Positions 33,661 to 46,221 are shown, counted from the stretch's first letter. The stretch: DNA of 64,000 bases from Archivesica marissinica (GCA_014843695.1 CM026390.1:17214942-17278941); one strand, 5' to 3'. Numbers and translations are program-made. The notes: generated by a model from the letters alone, not told the origin.

Positions 33661-33905
33661 CACATATGCAATTACGTCACATATGTTCTAGTGATGATGA
33701 CGATGATTGAACTTATTTACCCTCGCCAACGGCGAAGCATATGGGCGAGTGTACTACTAGTGATCAGGGTTATGTTCGAAGGTTAAGCACCATTTGGGGA
33801 TATAATGCCCACGGGTGACCAGACGCTATTGATAGCCAGTTTGAAGAACTTGTTCACATATTCAACACCACCCACCAAAATAAATGTACAAGTATATTAT
33901 TATAC

Positions 33906-34118
33906 CATTATCCTTAATGTGTTCCTTGATGTACTTGACGGCACCTCGGACAAGCCAGTCATCCGTGACATCCACATGTATGATATGTAGTCGGTCTGAG
34001 CCCTGCTCCTTCAATTGCTGTGCTCCCTCGCGTTCCGGTAGCAGGCAACCAGCAAACACAGTGTACCCCTTCCGGTCTAAGCGACTTGCGAGGTGGTTGC
34101 CAAATCCGCTGTCACAAC
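33906..34118 (-). CDS. SDR9C-type dehydrogenase, exon 2 (cofactor-binding)
   Basis: Completes the TGCDSGFG glycine-rich cofactor motif split across intron 1, then reads RLDRKGYTVFAGCLLPE and HIIHVDVTDD. TGCDSGFG with VFAGCL is close to BDH1-like SDRs; the DVT Asp normally contacts the adenine ring. The acceptor CCAG ends at 34119 and the donor GTATAA starts at 33905. Both keep phase 1. A 141-bp MITE lies 40 bp upstream of the acceptor. Confidence 0.9.
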
Positions 34119-34158
34119 CTGGAGCATGCATCACATAGTAAAATATAACATACGTATA

Positions 34159-34299
34159 CAGTCAAACGTGTCTTAAGCAGCCAGCCACAGAAAGTGGCTG
34201 CTTAATAGAGGTCAAAACAACATGTTGGGAATCTGGAAACTAGCCGCTTAATACAGTTTGGCTGCATAATGTAGGTGACCACTAACACAGGTTTGACTG
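34159..34299 (-). mobile_element. TA-flanked MITE (CAGTCAAAC ends), intact
   Basis: 141 bp with inverted ends CAGTCAAACGTG and CAGGTTTGACTG between TA dinucleotides. Same family as 31298-32645 and 52711-52888. The interior has repeated TTAAGCAGCC/GCTGCTTAAT words. Strand label is arbitrary. Confidence 0.85.
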
Positions 34300-34451
34300 T
34301 ATAGCATAGTATATATCATTTTATTCTATATATAATCTAGGGTGTGGTATTCGATGTCAGTATAAACAATCCACCGACAAAACCTATATGATGTTATTAT
34401 ATGCGTAAATCGTATTCTTGTATTGGGATATATTATATTTACATGTAAAGT

Positions 34452-34752
34452 TGTGTGTGTGTGTGTTTTACGTTTATTTATCGTCGCTACCGGTTGCCCA
34501 TATGAGCGACGCCTCCTGAAGAGATTAGTCATTTTAGATGTTTGGAGGATAGTGCAATGATATAGACAGAGACCCATTCCAGAGTCTCCTCTGGTTCTTT
34601 TACGTGCATGGTGTACAGCACCGACATGAGACCTCGGTTTAATGTCCCATCTGAAAGACTGTTAATTTTATTATGTGGCCTGTCCGAGTATCGAACCCGG
34701 GATCGTTCGATTCCAAATCCGACGCTCTACCATTGGACCACGGACGCCACAC
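34452..34752 (-). mobile_element. Chimeric SINE: SINE-A body with a different tRNA-like head
   Basis: From 34452 to about 34674 it is SINE-A tail and body. At the point where other copies read CCTAATAAAATTAACAG preceded by the standard head, this copy carries another tRNA-like head (34675-34752). That head has GTGGTCCAATGGTAGAGCG as A box, a TTTGGAA anticodon loop and CCGGGTTCGATACTCGG as T arm. Confidence 0.8.
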
Positions 34753-34974
34753 TTACTGTTTCCGTGTAGTGTCCTTGGGAGTGTGTGTCATGTACATTTC
34801 CATCACGGGAAGAATCAATACCCCCGTAACAAGTGTCAATGCCTGAGCAATAAATAATATTCATAACGAATACCGCAGCTGGAAAATTGATATGGTGAGA
34901 AACTATTGACATCTAATGTTCAATTCAAAATTCCATACTTCAGCTCTGTAGTGTGCATGTGCTAAAATATAGGC

Positions 34975-35165
34975 TGGTCCCATTGGGCTGGGCTGGGTCC
35001 ATTGGGCTGGGCTGGGCTGGGCTGGTCCCATTGGGCTGGGCTGGTCACATTGGGATGGGCTGGGCTGGATGGGCTGGGCTGGATGGGTTGGGCTGGGCTG
35101 GATCGGCTCGGCTGTGGTGGGTGGGTCTGTGCTCAGTTACGTTGGTGTGGCTTGGACTGGAATGG
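34975..35165. repeat. GGGCTG-rich simple repeat
   Basis: Irregular GGGCTGGGCTGG tract, with GGTCCCATT interruptions at the left end. Confidence 0.9.
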
Positions 35166-35381
35166 GATTGGGGAAATGATATTGAACTTTAAGCCCACAA
35201 TATCTGATAACCTACTGTCATGTTTGCTATTGCTTCTCACTCAGATTATACTGGCTTCTCGTGTTCTCGCTAGGCCTATATTCTCGAGGTGAAATGTTAT
35301 TTGGACACCATTGTGTCCATGCGCACCGTACAATACACCGGACCAGTATAACTATCAAAAACGTTGATAAGTAATTCATGG

Positions 35382-35640
35382 TCCGCCTTCGTGGTCGAGT
35401 GGTTAAGGTCTCTGACTTGCATACCACTGTAACCTATCATCTCTGATGGTCACGTGTTCGAGCCCCGCTCAGACCATGTCTCATTTATATGAAAAAGTTG
35501 GCAGTTTCTTACGGAGGTTGGTGCACCAAGTACTGGTTAACCGCTGGAGCCTGCCCAGGAAAGGTGTTGTTAGGTAAACTGCCCGTCGCTCAAATGGGAA
35601 ACCGGTAGCGACGTTAAATAAACTTAAATAAAAAAAATAA
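35382..35640 (+). mobile_element. SINE-E copy, full length
   Basis: Plus-strand counterpart of 26996-27252, with head GTGGTCGAGTGGTTAAGGTC and tail ACCGGTAGCGACGTTAAATA ending in an A-rich run. Confidence 0.88.
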
Positions 35641-35662
35641 TTAGTAAAAAGTAATTCATTCA

Positions 35663-35951
35663 CAGACTCTGTAGTCCAGTGGTAACACGCTGGACTGGTA
35701 ATACATGGTTCGCAGATTCGATCCCCCGTCTGACCCTAATAAAATTAACAGTCTTTCAGATGGGACGTTAAACCGAGGTCTCGTGTAGGTGCTTTACACC
35801 GTGCACGTAAAAGAAGCAGAGGAGTCTCTGGAATGGGTCTCTCTCTGTATCATTGCACTATCCTCAAACAATCTAAAATGACTAATCTCTTCTGGAGGCG
35901 TCGCTCATTTGGGCAACCGGTAGCGACGATAAATAAACGTAAAACACACAC
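35663..35951 (+). mobile_element. SINE-A copy with perfect TSD
   Basis: Full length. The 11-bp duplication AAGTAATTCAT occurs at 35649-35659 and 35952-35962. Head mildly diverged. Confidence 0.92.
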
Positions 35952-36097
35952 AAGTAATTCATATTGAAAGGATCAAGTTACTAAATTAGAATACATTAAT
36001 TTAGTGACAGTGAACTTATAATAATCAAACAATCTCAATGTTTTGATATTATCTGATGACCTAGTTTCGCGAATGAATCACTGTTGAGGTGACAAAA

Positions 36098-36332
36098 GTT
36101 TAAACTTCATTTATTTTACAATGATTGCGAAGCAAGTTCTAACAACTTATATCAATCACTCTCGTTGTCGCGAACATGTGATCATTCGTGTGGGAGGAAA
36201 CCGGAGTACCCGAAGCAAACCCACATGTGGTCGCCACCGTATCAACTCACATACTTCCTGGTCTGAGGATCGAACCCGGGTTGCATTGGTGAGAAGCGAG
36301 CGCGCTAACCACTGCACTAGTCGAACAGCCAA
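36098..36332 (-). mobile_element. SINE-D copy, full length
   Basis: Head at the right (GTCCGA..-like, CGGGTTCGATCC B box as complement), middle GGAGGAAACCGGAGTACCCG, tail at the left. Confidence 0.85.
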
Positions 36333-36446
36333 GGTGACACGATTCTGATAATTTGGTAAACCTATAAGTGTAAACAATTAAGGGGGCATCACTACCTCGC
36401 ATTCAATATTGCTGAGGTTCTGGAAGTGATTCTAAGGTCTGTATGT

Positions 36447-36736
36447 GGAAGTCGTGATAGCGCAGTGGATGCACGTTCGCTTCATGTGCGAAAGTTCCGG
36501 AGTTCGAGCCCCGCTGTAGCCGTTACGATTGTGCCCTTAGATTGTGCATTTAAATTCCACATTGCCTCTTCTCTCTCCCCCATGGCGATGGATTCCATCA
36601 GGAATGAGGTCTCGAGAGTGATTAATATAAGTTATAAGAACTTGTTTCGCAATCTAGCAAAAATAAATTTGCATTGACTAAACTATGGTATGTAACAGTG
36701 TTATGGGTGACTTTTTAAAATGGATTTTCATGTCAC
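36447..36736 (+). mobile_element. SINE-B copy with shared 3' extension
   Basis: Full-length head, body and tail, then about 70 bp of extra sequence also found after the SINE-B at 31927-32108. Confidence 0.85.
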
Positions 36737-36869
36737 ATGAAATAAAATGTCAACTAATTTAGTGCTGCTTAATATGAATAGTTTCATAGTTTTTTTTCCA
36801 GGTTATGAAATTGAATGTATGTCCTCCAGGACACTATTATAAGGCCAATCTAAGACTAGCCTATAGCAC

Positions 36870-37045
36870 AGGGATTCGGCACGTTTGGGGGGTACTAGTA
36901 TATATATATAAGTATATATACTAGTACCCCCAAACGTGGTACTAGTATATATATATAAGTATATATACTAGTACCCCCAAACGTGCCGAATCCCTAAGTA
37001 TATATACTAGTACCCCCAAACGTGCCGAATCCCTGTGGCCTATAG
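36870..37045. repeat. Palindromic cluster built from CACAGGGATTCGGCACG units
   Basis: Outer arms 36870-36913 and about 36998-37045 are inverted copies (CACAGGGATTCGGCACGTTT at the left, its complement at the right). The middle has further inverted CCCCCAAACGTG and TACTAGTATATATA segments. Could be a MITE with rearranged ends or a set of nested fold-backs. Confidence 0.85.
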
Positions 37046-37284
37046 TACTAAGTTTATTTAAAGTCGCTACTGTAGTTTTGTGACGTCACATTTTTTGGTC
37101 ATGTTAGAATCGAAATAATATTTGTATGTTGCGTTATTTATAGTCGAATTAAACACGGTTTGTCGTTCGGAGCGACGGAATACCACTTAGGTATACAATG
37201 GCCTGTGTGGTTAATACTTACGCCTCGGAACTCCAAACCATCGTTTATAATAAATAACTGAGTTCTTAAATTATAGTGAATAGA

Positions 37285-39755
37285 TTTACATCGACAACGT
37301 AATCAAAAACAGATTGACGTCGACCACGTAATCAGGAACATATTGACATCGACCACGTAATGAGATCAGATTGACGTCGACTCACGTAATCAAGAACAGA
37401 TTGACGTCGACCACGTAATCAGGAACAGATTGACGTCGACCACGTAATCAGGAACATATTGATGTCAACCACGTAATCAAGAACAGATTGACGTCGACGA
37501 CGTATTCAGGAACAGATTGACGTCGACCACGTAATCAAGAACAGATTGACGTCGACCACGTAATCAGGAACATATTGACGTCGACCACGTAATCAGGAAC
37601 ATATTGATGTCAACCACGTAATCAGGAACATATTGACGTCGACCACGTAATCAGGAACATATTGATATCGACCACGTAATCAGGAACAGATTGACGTCGA
37701 CCACGTAATCAGGAACAGATTGACGTCGACCACGTAATGAGATCAGATTGACGTCGACCACGTATTCAGGAACATATTGACGTCGACCACGTAATCAAGA
37801 ACAGATTGATGGCAACCACGTAATAAAGAACTGATTGACGTCGACCACGTAATCAGGAATAGATTGACGTCGACCACGTATTCAGGAACATATTGACGTC
37901 GACCACGTAATCAAGAACAGATTGACGTCGATCACGTAATCAGGAACAGATTGACGTCGACCACGTATTTAGGAACATATTGACGTCGATCACGTATTCA
38001 GGAACATACTGACGCCGACCACGTATTCAGGAACAGATTGACGTCGACCACGTAATCAGGAACATATTGATGTCAACCACATAATCAAGAACAGATTGAC
38101 GTCGACCACGTATTCAGGAACATATTGACGTCGACCACGTAATCAAGAACAGATTGACGTCGACCACGTATTCAGGAACAGATTGACGGCGATCACGTAA
38201 TCAGGAACATATTGACGGCGATCACGTAATCAGGAATCGATTGACGTCGACCACGTAATCAGGAACATATTGACGTCGACCACGTAATCAGGAACAGATT
38301 AATGTCGACCACGTAATCAGGAACAGATTGACGTCGACCACGTAATCAGGAACAGATTGACGTCGACCACGTACTCAGGAATAGATTGACGTCGATCACG
38401 TAATCAGGAATAGATTGACGTCGATCACGTAATCAGGAACATACTAACGTCGACCACGTACTCAGGAACAGATTGACATCGACCACGTAATCAGGAATAG
38501 ATTGACGTCGATCACGTAATCAGGAACATACTGACGTCGACCACGTAATCAGGAACAGATTGACGTCGATCACGTAATCAGGAATAGATTGACGTCGATC
38601 ACGTAATGAGATCAGATTGACGTCGACCACGTATTCAGGAACATATTGACGTCGACCACGTAATCAAGAACAGATTGATGGCAACCACGTAATAAAGAAC
38701 TGATTGACGTCGACCACGTAATCAGGAATAGATTGACGTCGACCACGTATTCAGGAACATATTGACGTCGACCACGTAATCAAGAACAGATTGACGTCGA
38801 TCACGTAATCAGGAACAGATTGACGTCGACCACGTATTCAGGAACATATTGACGTCGATCACGTATTCAGGAACATACTGACGCCGACCACGTATTCAGG
38901 AACAGATTGACGTCGACCACGTAATCAGGAACATATTGATGTCAACCACATAATCAAGAACAGATTGACGTCGACCACGTATTCAGGAACATAATGACGT
39001 CGACCACGTAATCAAGAACAGATTGACGTCGACCACGTATTCAGGAACAGATTGAAGGCGATCACGTAATCAGGAACATATTGACGGCGATCACGTAATC
39101 AGGAATCGATTGACGTCGACCACGTAATCAGGAACATATTGACGTCGACCACGTAATCAGGAACAGATTAACGTCGACCACGTAATCAGGAACAGATTGA
39201 CGTCGACCACGTAATCAGGAACAGATTGACGTCGACCACGTACTCAGGAATAGATTGACGTCGATCACGTAATCAGGAACAGATTGACGTCGATCACGTA
39301 ATCAGGAATAGATTGACGTCGATCACGTAATCAGGAACATACTAACGTCGACCACGTACTCAGGAACAGATTGACATCGACCACGTAATCAGGAATAGAT
39401 TGACGTCGATCACGTAATCAGGAACATACTGACGTCGACCACGTAATCAGGAACAGATTGACGTCGATCACGTAATCAGGAATAGATTGACGTCGATCAC
39501 GTAATCAGGAACATACTGACATCGACCACGTAATCAGGAACAGATTGACGTCGATCACGTAATCAGGAACAGATTGACGTCGATCACGTAATCAGGAACA
39601 TATTGACGTCGACCACGTAATCAGGAACATACTGACGTCGACCACGTAATCAGGAACATACTGACGTCGACCACGTAATCAGGAACAGATTGACGTCGAC
39701 CACGTAATCAGGACACAGATTGACGTCGACCACGTAATCAAGAACGGATTGAGTT
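37285..39755. repeat. 29-bp satellite, about 85 units, with 870-bp higher-order repeat
   Basis: Monomer GACCACGTAATCAGGAACAG plus ATTGACGTC. Each unit carries two ACGT cores (GACGTC and CACGTA). The marker unit with AATGAGATCAGATTG recurs at 37732 and 38601, an offset of about 870 bp (30 units). In SDR intron 1. Confidence 0.96.
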
Positions 39756-39756
39756 A

Positions 39757-39880
39757 TAAAACTTTTCTCAGATCTCAAACTTCTGATTGGTTCAGCTGGC
39801 AGTAGTAGTCAAAATCAATCAATCAAATCATTTGAGTTTGAGATCTGAGAAAAATGTTATGACCTCGAGCACAGGTTACC
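39757..39880 (+). mobile_element. Small foldback MITE with TTTTCTCA inverted ends
   Basis: Inverted segments AACTTTTCTCAGATCTCAAA and its complement-like GTTTGAGATCTGAGAAAAAT. Related copies at about 50607-50715 and 56297-56405 share CTCAAATGAT and CCAATCAGAA words. Confidence 0.65.
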
Positions 39881-40112
39881 CTTACATTAGTGTTCATGTG
39901 GAATTTATAATGAAAGGTAGAATAGATATTAACAGGAGATAACCCTACAGAACCGTGGTACATTGTACATCAGGGAAATCTCGAGAAAGTGTAATTTGTA
40001 GATAGAAGTGATTATTGGTCCCCAGGGGTGCCATATAGTTATATGGACAGGTGTTTCTACTCACGCAAATTTGTATGATCGATCATAACAACATTAACAT
40101 ACGATCCTATAC

Positions 40113-40378
40113 ATCACCACTGGCAACCCAGGAATCGCAGGTTCGATCCCCCGTCTGACCCTAATAAAATTAACAGTCTTTCAAATGGGACTTTAAACCG
40201 AGGTCTCGTGTCGGTGCTTTACACCGTGCACGTAAAAAGAACTAGAGTAGACTCTGGAATGGGGCTCTGTCTTTATCATTGCACTATCCTCCACAAATCT
40301 AAAATGACTAATCTCTTCAGGAGGCGTCACTCATATGGGCAACCGGTAGCGACGATAAATAAACGTAAAAACACACAA
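40113..40378 (+). mobile_element. SINE-A copy, 5' truncated
   Basis: Begins inside the anticodon arm. B box, body and tail present. Confidence 0.88.
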
Positions 40379-40519
40379 TACATCATCTGGTTCATTATAC
40401 ATTTATTTTTCGATTAAGCAAACCTCGATATCAGCGTACAGTGATCCTGTATGAGACAGTCTGTACCCAGCCCCGTGATCCATTCAAGTGTTTAGTTATA
40501 CACCATTATGTATACGATC

Positions 40520-40641
40520 CATTTAAATACAATTTGATACGATTAATATCATACTCAGTTTCATTTTAAAATACATCCTTTCCAACAAAGCGGTTAATGG
40601 GTCACGGAGAGTGGTCTCAAATCGATTTAAATGTTGCGAAC

Positions 40642-40686
<45 letters not shown>

Positions 40687-41455
40687 CCTTGCTATACATA
40701 ATTATTAGTGTACATACTTATATACTGTCGGTTGAGGATCATTTAAAATACCGCGCACACTATTAACTAGATTCGTCAATGTGTGATACTTGGAATGACC
40801 TCATCAACTCTGATACATCATGCTGTGTCCCTTGCATTTGTACAGTGATCACTCTGGTGGAGAATTTATCATACAGTCAGTTTCTTGTTGTGGCATGGTG
40901 GAGAATTTATCGTACAAAGTCAGTTTCTTGTTGTGGCCTGGTGGAGAATTTATCGTACAAAGTCAGTTTCTTGTTGTGGCCTGGTGAAGAATTTATCGTA
41001 CAAAGTCAGTTTCTTGTTGTGGCCTGGTGAAGAATTTATCGTACAAAGTCAGTTTCTTGTTGTGGCCTGGTGGAGAATTTATCATACAAAGTCAGTTTCT
41101 TGTTGTGGCCTGGTGGAGAATTTATCGTACAAAGTCAGTTTCTTGTTGTGGCCTGGTGGAGAATTTATCGTACAAAGTCAGTTTCTTGTTGTGGCCTGGT
41201 GGAGAATTAATCGTACACAGTCAGTTTCTTGTTGTGGCCTGGTGGAGAATTTATCGTACAAAGTCAGTTTCTTGTTGCCACAACATTGGTTTGCCCAGAT
41301 ACGGTTTTATATATATATATATAGTGAGTTGGCAACATTTAAATCGATTTGAGACCACTCTCCGTGACCCATTAACCGCTTTGTTGGAAATGATGGATTT
41401 TAAAATGAAACTGAGTATGATATTAATCGTATCAAATTGTATTTAAATGAAGTCC
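40520..41455. mobile_element. Foldback element with about 125-bp inverted arms and internal minisatellite
   Basis: Arms 40524-40651 and 41325-41448 are nearly perfect inverted copies (for example GGTCACGGAGAGTGGTCTCA at the left). Each arm is followed inward by an AT tract. The interior holds a 43-bp tandem repeat (40855-41275). No ORF with meaning. Confidence 0.85.
40855..41275. repeat. 43-bp minisatellite, about ten units
   Basis: Unit GGTGGAGAATTTATCGTACA followed by AAGTCAGTTTCTTGTTGTGG and CCT. Lies inside the foldback element. Confidence 0.95.
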
Positions 41456-41550
41456 ATCCACATATCCTGGGAAGAAACCAGTACTCAATTATCCAACCCC
41501 CGCACGCGACTGATGGTCCTCACATATCATCATTTTAACACTTGATATGG

Positions 41551-41735
41551 AGCGAACTCACAGTCCTGCATGGTGATAGCGGTGACAGACAAGTTCTAAC
41601 AACGGAGGCTCTTCTAACATGGCTAATATTGCGAACTCACCATCCTGCATGGTGATAGCGGTGACAGACAAGTTCTAACAACGGCGTGCTGTTGAGACAA
41701 CTCAACCACGGAGGCTCTTCTAAAATGGCTAATAT
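41551..41735. repeat. Tandem duplication around GCATGGTGATAGCGGTGACA
   Basis: Two copies of a segment running from GCGAACTCAC through ACAAGTTCTAACAACG to GGCTAATATTG. The second copy has an extra 25 or so bases. Confidence 0.85.
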
Positions 41736-41763
41736 TGTTCGGTTTCAGTTTTACACACGTACA

Positions 41764-42196
41764 AGACGGATCTGTAGTCCAGTGGTTAATACGCTGGACT
41801 GATAATCCAGGGGTCGCAGGTTCGATCCCCCGTCTGACCCTAATAAAATTAACAGTCTTTCAGATGGGACTTTAAACCGAGGTCTCGTGTCGGTGTTGTA
41901 CACCGTGCACCTAAAAGAACCAGAGCAGACTCTGGAATGGGTCTCTGTCTGTACCATTGCACTATCCTCCAAAAACTAAAATGACTAATCTCTTCAGGAG
42001 GTGTCGCTCATATGGGCAAACCTGTTAACGACGATAAATAAACGTAAAAAAACACGTAAAAGAACTAGATGGGCCTGGATGAGAGCTCTCACTTTATAAT
42101 TGTACTATCCTCCAATACATAAACTAACTAATCTCTTCAGTGTGCCTCGTTCATTCGGCCAACAGGTGGCGCCGATAAATAAACGCAAAGCACACT
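41764..42196 (+). mobile_element. SINE-A copy followed by a second, partial SINE-A body
   Basis: 41764-42053 is full length. 42054-42196 repeats the body from CACGTAAAAGAACTAG to a diverged tail GGTGGCGCCGATAAATAAAC. It could be a dimeric SINE or an older copy. Confidence 0.82.
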
Positions 42197-42690
42197 CTTG
42201 GACTGATTTGGGTGATGTTGAATGCTAGCGATAAGGTAAAACAGATTTAGTTTTATCGATTTTTTTTGTATTTCAATTTAGGTTAGGCGACGAGTAATTA
42301 CAGGTACACATTTTACGATCCATGGGCCGGATATAATTACCAAATAAACCATACAATTCCTCTTAAGGCATGGACCCGCCCCTGCGTCTTATATAATATG
42401 ATACACAGGAATCTGGCGTGTACCCTGGACCCCCCCCCCCAGTGGATTACTACAACCCAGGACCACGCTTCAACCCATACACACTGTCAAAAACACATAC
42501 ATCTGGGGGAGAGGGGAAGGGATATGAAAATATATAAGCGGTTTTTGGTTTGCCCAGATACGGTTATCTGAAACAATCTTCATTAGCCTTGGGCAAATCA
42601 CTAGCAGTAGTTTGTTTAGTATGCTCCGTACTTACTAATTTGCACAACTACTGGTATACATGTATACATTTTTAATATAACAAAAGTCCT
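42197..42690. other. SDR intron sequence, nothing recognised beyond a poly-C run
   Basis: Contains a 12-base C run near 42430. Also contains GGTTTGCCCAGATACGGTT (about 42548), which recurs at about 41287 beside the foldback element. Confidence 0.5.
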
Positions 42691-45600
42691 TTACCAACCA
42701 GTCAGGTGTTATTGTTTCATTCTCCCATCAGAGTTCCACTGAGCTTATCACATCCTATGCTAGAGTACGAGCAGGACATACCAACCATTCAGGTGTTATT
42801 GTTTCATTCTCCCATCAGAGTTCCACTGAGCCTATCACATCCTATGCTAGAGTACGAGCAGGACATACCAACCATTCAGGTGTTATTGTTTCATTCTCCC
42901 ATCAGAGTTCCACTGAGCCTATCACATCCTATGCTAGACTACGAGCAGGACAAACGAACCATTCAGGTGTTATTGTTTCATTCTCCCATCAGAGTTCCAC
43001 TGAGCCTATCACATCCTATGCTAGAGTACGAGCAGGACATACCAACCATTCAGGTTTTATTGTTTCATTCTCCCATCAGAGTTCCACTGAGCCTATCACA
43101 TCCTATGCTAGACTACGAGCAGGACATACCAACCATTCAGGTGTTATTGTTTCATTCTCCCATCAGAGTTCCACTGAGCCTATCACATACTATGCTAGAG
43201 TACGAGCAGGACATACCAACCATTCAGGTGTTATTGTTTCATTCTCCCATCAGAGTTCCACTGAGCCTATCACATCCTATGCTAGAGTACGAGCAGTACA
43301 TACCAACCATTCAGATGTTATTGTTATATTCTCCCATCAGAGTTCCACTCAGCCTATCACATCCTATGCTAGACTACGAGCAGTACATACCAACCATTCA
43401 GGTGTTATTGTTTCATTCTCCCATCAGAATTCCAAATGAGCCTATCACATCATATGCTAGACTACGAGCAGGACATAAACCAACCAGTCAGGTGTTATTG
43501 TTTCACTCTCCCATCAGAGTTCCACTGAGCCTATCACATCCTATGCTAGACTACGAGCAGGACATAAACCAACCATTCAGGTTTATTGTTTCATTCTCCC
43601 ATCAGAGTTGCACTGAGCCTATCACATCCTATGCTAGAGTACGAGCAGGACATACCAACCATTCAGGTGTTATTGTTTCATTCTCCCATCAGAGTTCCAC
43701 TGAGCTTATCACATCCTATGCTAGAGTACGAGCAGTACATACCAAGCATTCAGGTTTTATTGTTTCATTCTCCCATCAGAGTTCCACTGAGCCTATCACA
43801 TCCTTTGCTAGACTACGAGCAGGACATACCAACCATTCAGGTGTTATTGTTTCATTCTCCCATCAGAGTTCCACTGAGCCTATCGCATCCTAGTACGAGC
43901 AGGACATACACCAAACATTCAGGTTTATTGTTTAATTCTCCCATCAGAGTTCCACTGAGCCTATCGCATCCTAGTACGAGCAGGACATACACCAAGCATT
44001 CAGGTTTATTGTTTAATTCTCCCATCAGAGTTCCACTGAGTCTATCGCATCCGAGTACGAGCAGGACATACACCAAACATTCAGGTTGATTGTTTCATTC
44101 TCCCATCAGAGTTCCACTGAGCCTATCACATCCTTTGCTAGACTACGAGCAGGACATACCAACCATTCAGGTGTTATTGTTTCATTCTCCCATCAGAGTT
44201 CCACTGAGCCTATCGCATCCTAGTACGAGCAGGACATACACCAAACATTCAGGTTTATTGTTTAATTCTCCCATCAGAGTTCCACTGAGCCTATCGCATC
44301 CTAGTACGAGCAGGACATACACCAAACATTCAGGTTTATTGTTTAATTCTCCCATCAGAGTTCCACTGAGCCTATCGCATCCGAGTACGAGCAGGACATA
44401 CACCAAACATTCAGGTTGATTGTTTCATTCTCCCATCACAGTTCCACTGAGCCTATCACATCCTTTGCTAGACTACGAGCAGGACATACCAACCATTCAG
44501 GTGTTATTGTTTCATTCTCCCATCAGAGTTCCACTGAGCCTATCGCATCCTAGTACGAGCAGGACATACACCAAACATTCAGGTTTATTGTTTAATTCTC
44601 ACATCAGAGTTCCACTGAGCCTATCGCATCCTAGTACGAGCAGGACATACACCAAACATTCAGGTTTATTGTTTAATTCTCCCATCAGAGTTCCACTGAG
44701 CCTATCGCATCCTAGTACGAGCAGGACATACACCAAACATTCAGGTTTATTGTTTAATTCTCCCATCAGAGTTCCACTGAGCCTATCGCATCCGAGTACG
44801 AGCAGGACATACACCAAACATTCAGGTTGATTGTTTAATTCTCCAATCAGAGTTCCACTGAGCCTATCGCATCCTAGTACGAGCAGGACATACACCAAAC
44901 ATTCAGGTTTATTGTTTAATTCTCCCATCAGAGTTCCACTGAGCCTATCGCATCCGAGTACTAGCAGGACATACACCAAACATTCAGGTTGATTGTTTCA
45001 TTCTCCCATCACAGTTCCACTGAGCCTATCACATCCTTTGCTAGACTACGAGCAGGACATACCAACCATTCAGGTGTTATTGTTTCATTCTCCCATCAGA
45101 GTTCCACTGAGCCTATCGCATCCTAGTACGAGCAGGACATACACCAAACATTCAGGTTTATTGTTTAATTCTCCCATCAGAGTTCCACTGCGCCTATCGC
45201 ATCCTAGTACGAGCAGGACATACACCAAACATTCAGGTTTATTGTTTAATTCTCCCATCAGAGTTCCACTGAGCCTATCGCATCCGAGTACTAGCAGGAC
45301 ATACACCAAACATTCAGGTTGATTGTTTAATTCTCCAATCAGAGTTCCACTGAGCGTATCGCATCCTAGTACGAGCAGGACATACACCAACTATTCAGGT
45401 TTATTGTTTAATTCTCCCATCAGAGTTCCACTGAGCTTATCGCATCCGAGTACGAGCAGGACATACACCAAACATTCAGGTTTATTGTTTAATTCTCCCA
45501 TCAGAATTCCACTGAGCCTATCGCATCCGAGTACGAGCAGGACATACACCAAACATTCAGGTTGATTGTTTCATTCTCCCATCACAGTTCCACTGAGCCT

Positions 45601-46220
45601 ATCACATCCTTTGCTAGACTACGAGCAGGACATACCAACCATTCAGGTGTTATTGTTTCATTCTCCCATCAGAGTTCCACTGAGCCTATCGCATCCTAGT
45701 ACGAGCAGGACATACACCAAACATTCAGGTTTATTGTTTAATTCTCCCATCAGAGTTCCACCGAGCCTATCGCATCCGAGTACGAGCAGGACATACACCA
45801 AACATTCAGGTTATTGTTTAATTCTCCCATCAGAGTTCCACGAGCCTATCGCATCCGAGTACTAGCAGGACATACACAACATTCAGGTTTATTGTTTAAT
45901 TCTCCCATCAGAGTTCCACTGAGCCTATCGCATCCGAGTACGAGCAGGACATACACCAAACATTCAGGTTTATTGTTTAATTCTCCTATCAGAGTTCCAC
46001 TGAGCCTATCGCATCCGAGTACGAGCAGGACATACACCAAACATTCAGGTTTATTGTTTAATTCTCCCATCAGAGTTCCACTGAGCCTATCGCATCCGAG
46101 TACGAGCAGGACATACACCAAACATTCAGGTTTATTGTTTAATTCTCCCATCAGAGTTCCACTGAGCCTATCGCATCCGAGTACGAGCAGGACATACACC
46201 AAACATTCAGGTTTATTGTG
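42690..46220. repeat. 87-bp and 81-bp satellite with higher-order repeat
   Basis: The left part (to about 43880) is 87-bp units (VLLFHSPIRVPLSLSHPM reading). The right part is mainly 81-bp units lacking CTATG and with TTTAATTCTCC. One 87-type unit alternates with groups of three or more 81-type units, giving a 330-bp higher-order period (for example 43760, 44090, 44420). The 87-bp phase keeps a 395-codon ORF open, judged not a gene. Confidence 0.95.
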
Positions 46221-46221
46221 A

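Noticed and set aside
42706..43893. 395-codon ORF of 29-residue repeats
   Set aside because: 87-bp satellite (29 codons) in an intron; the neighbouring 81-bp units break the register and no flanking unique coding sequence exists.
42690..46220. Regular repeats resembling a CRISPR array
   Set aside because: Units are continuous, without unique spacers, in a eukaryotic intron.
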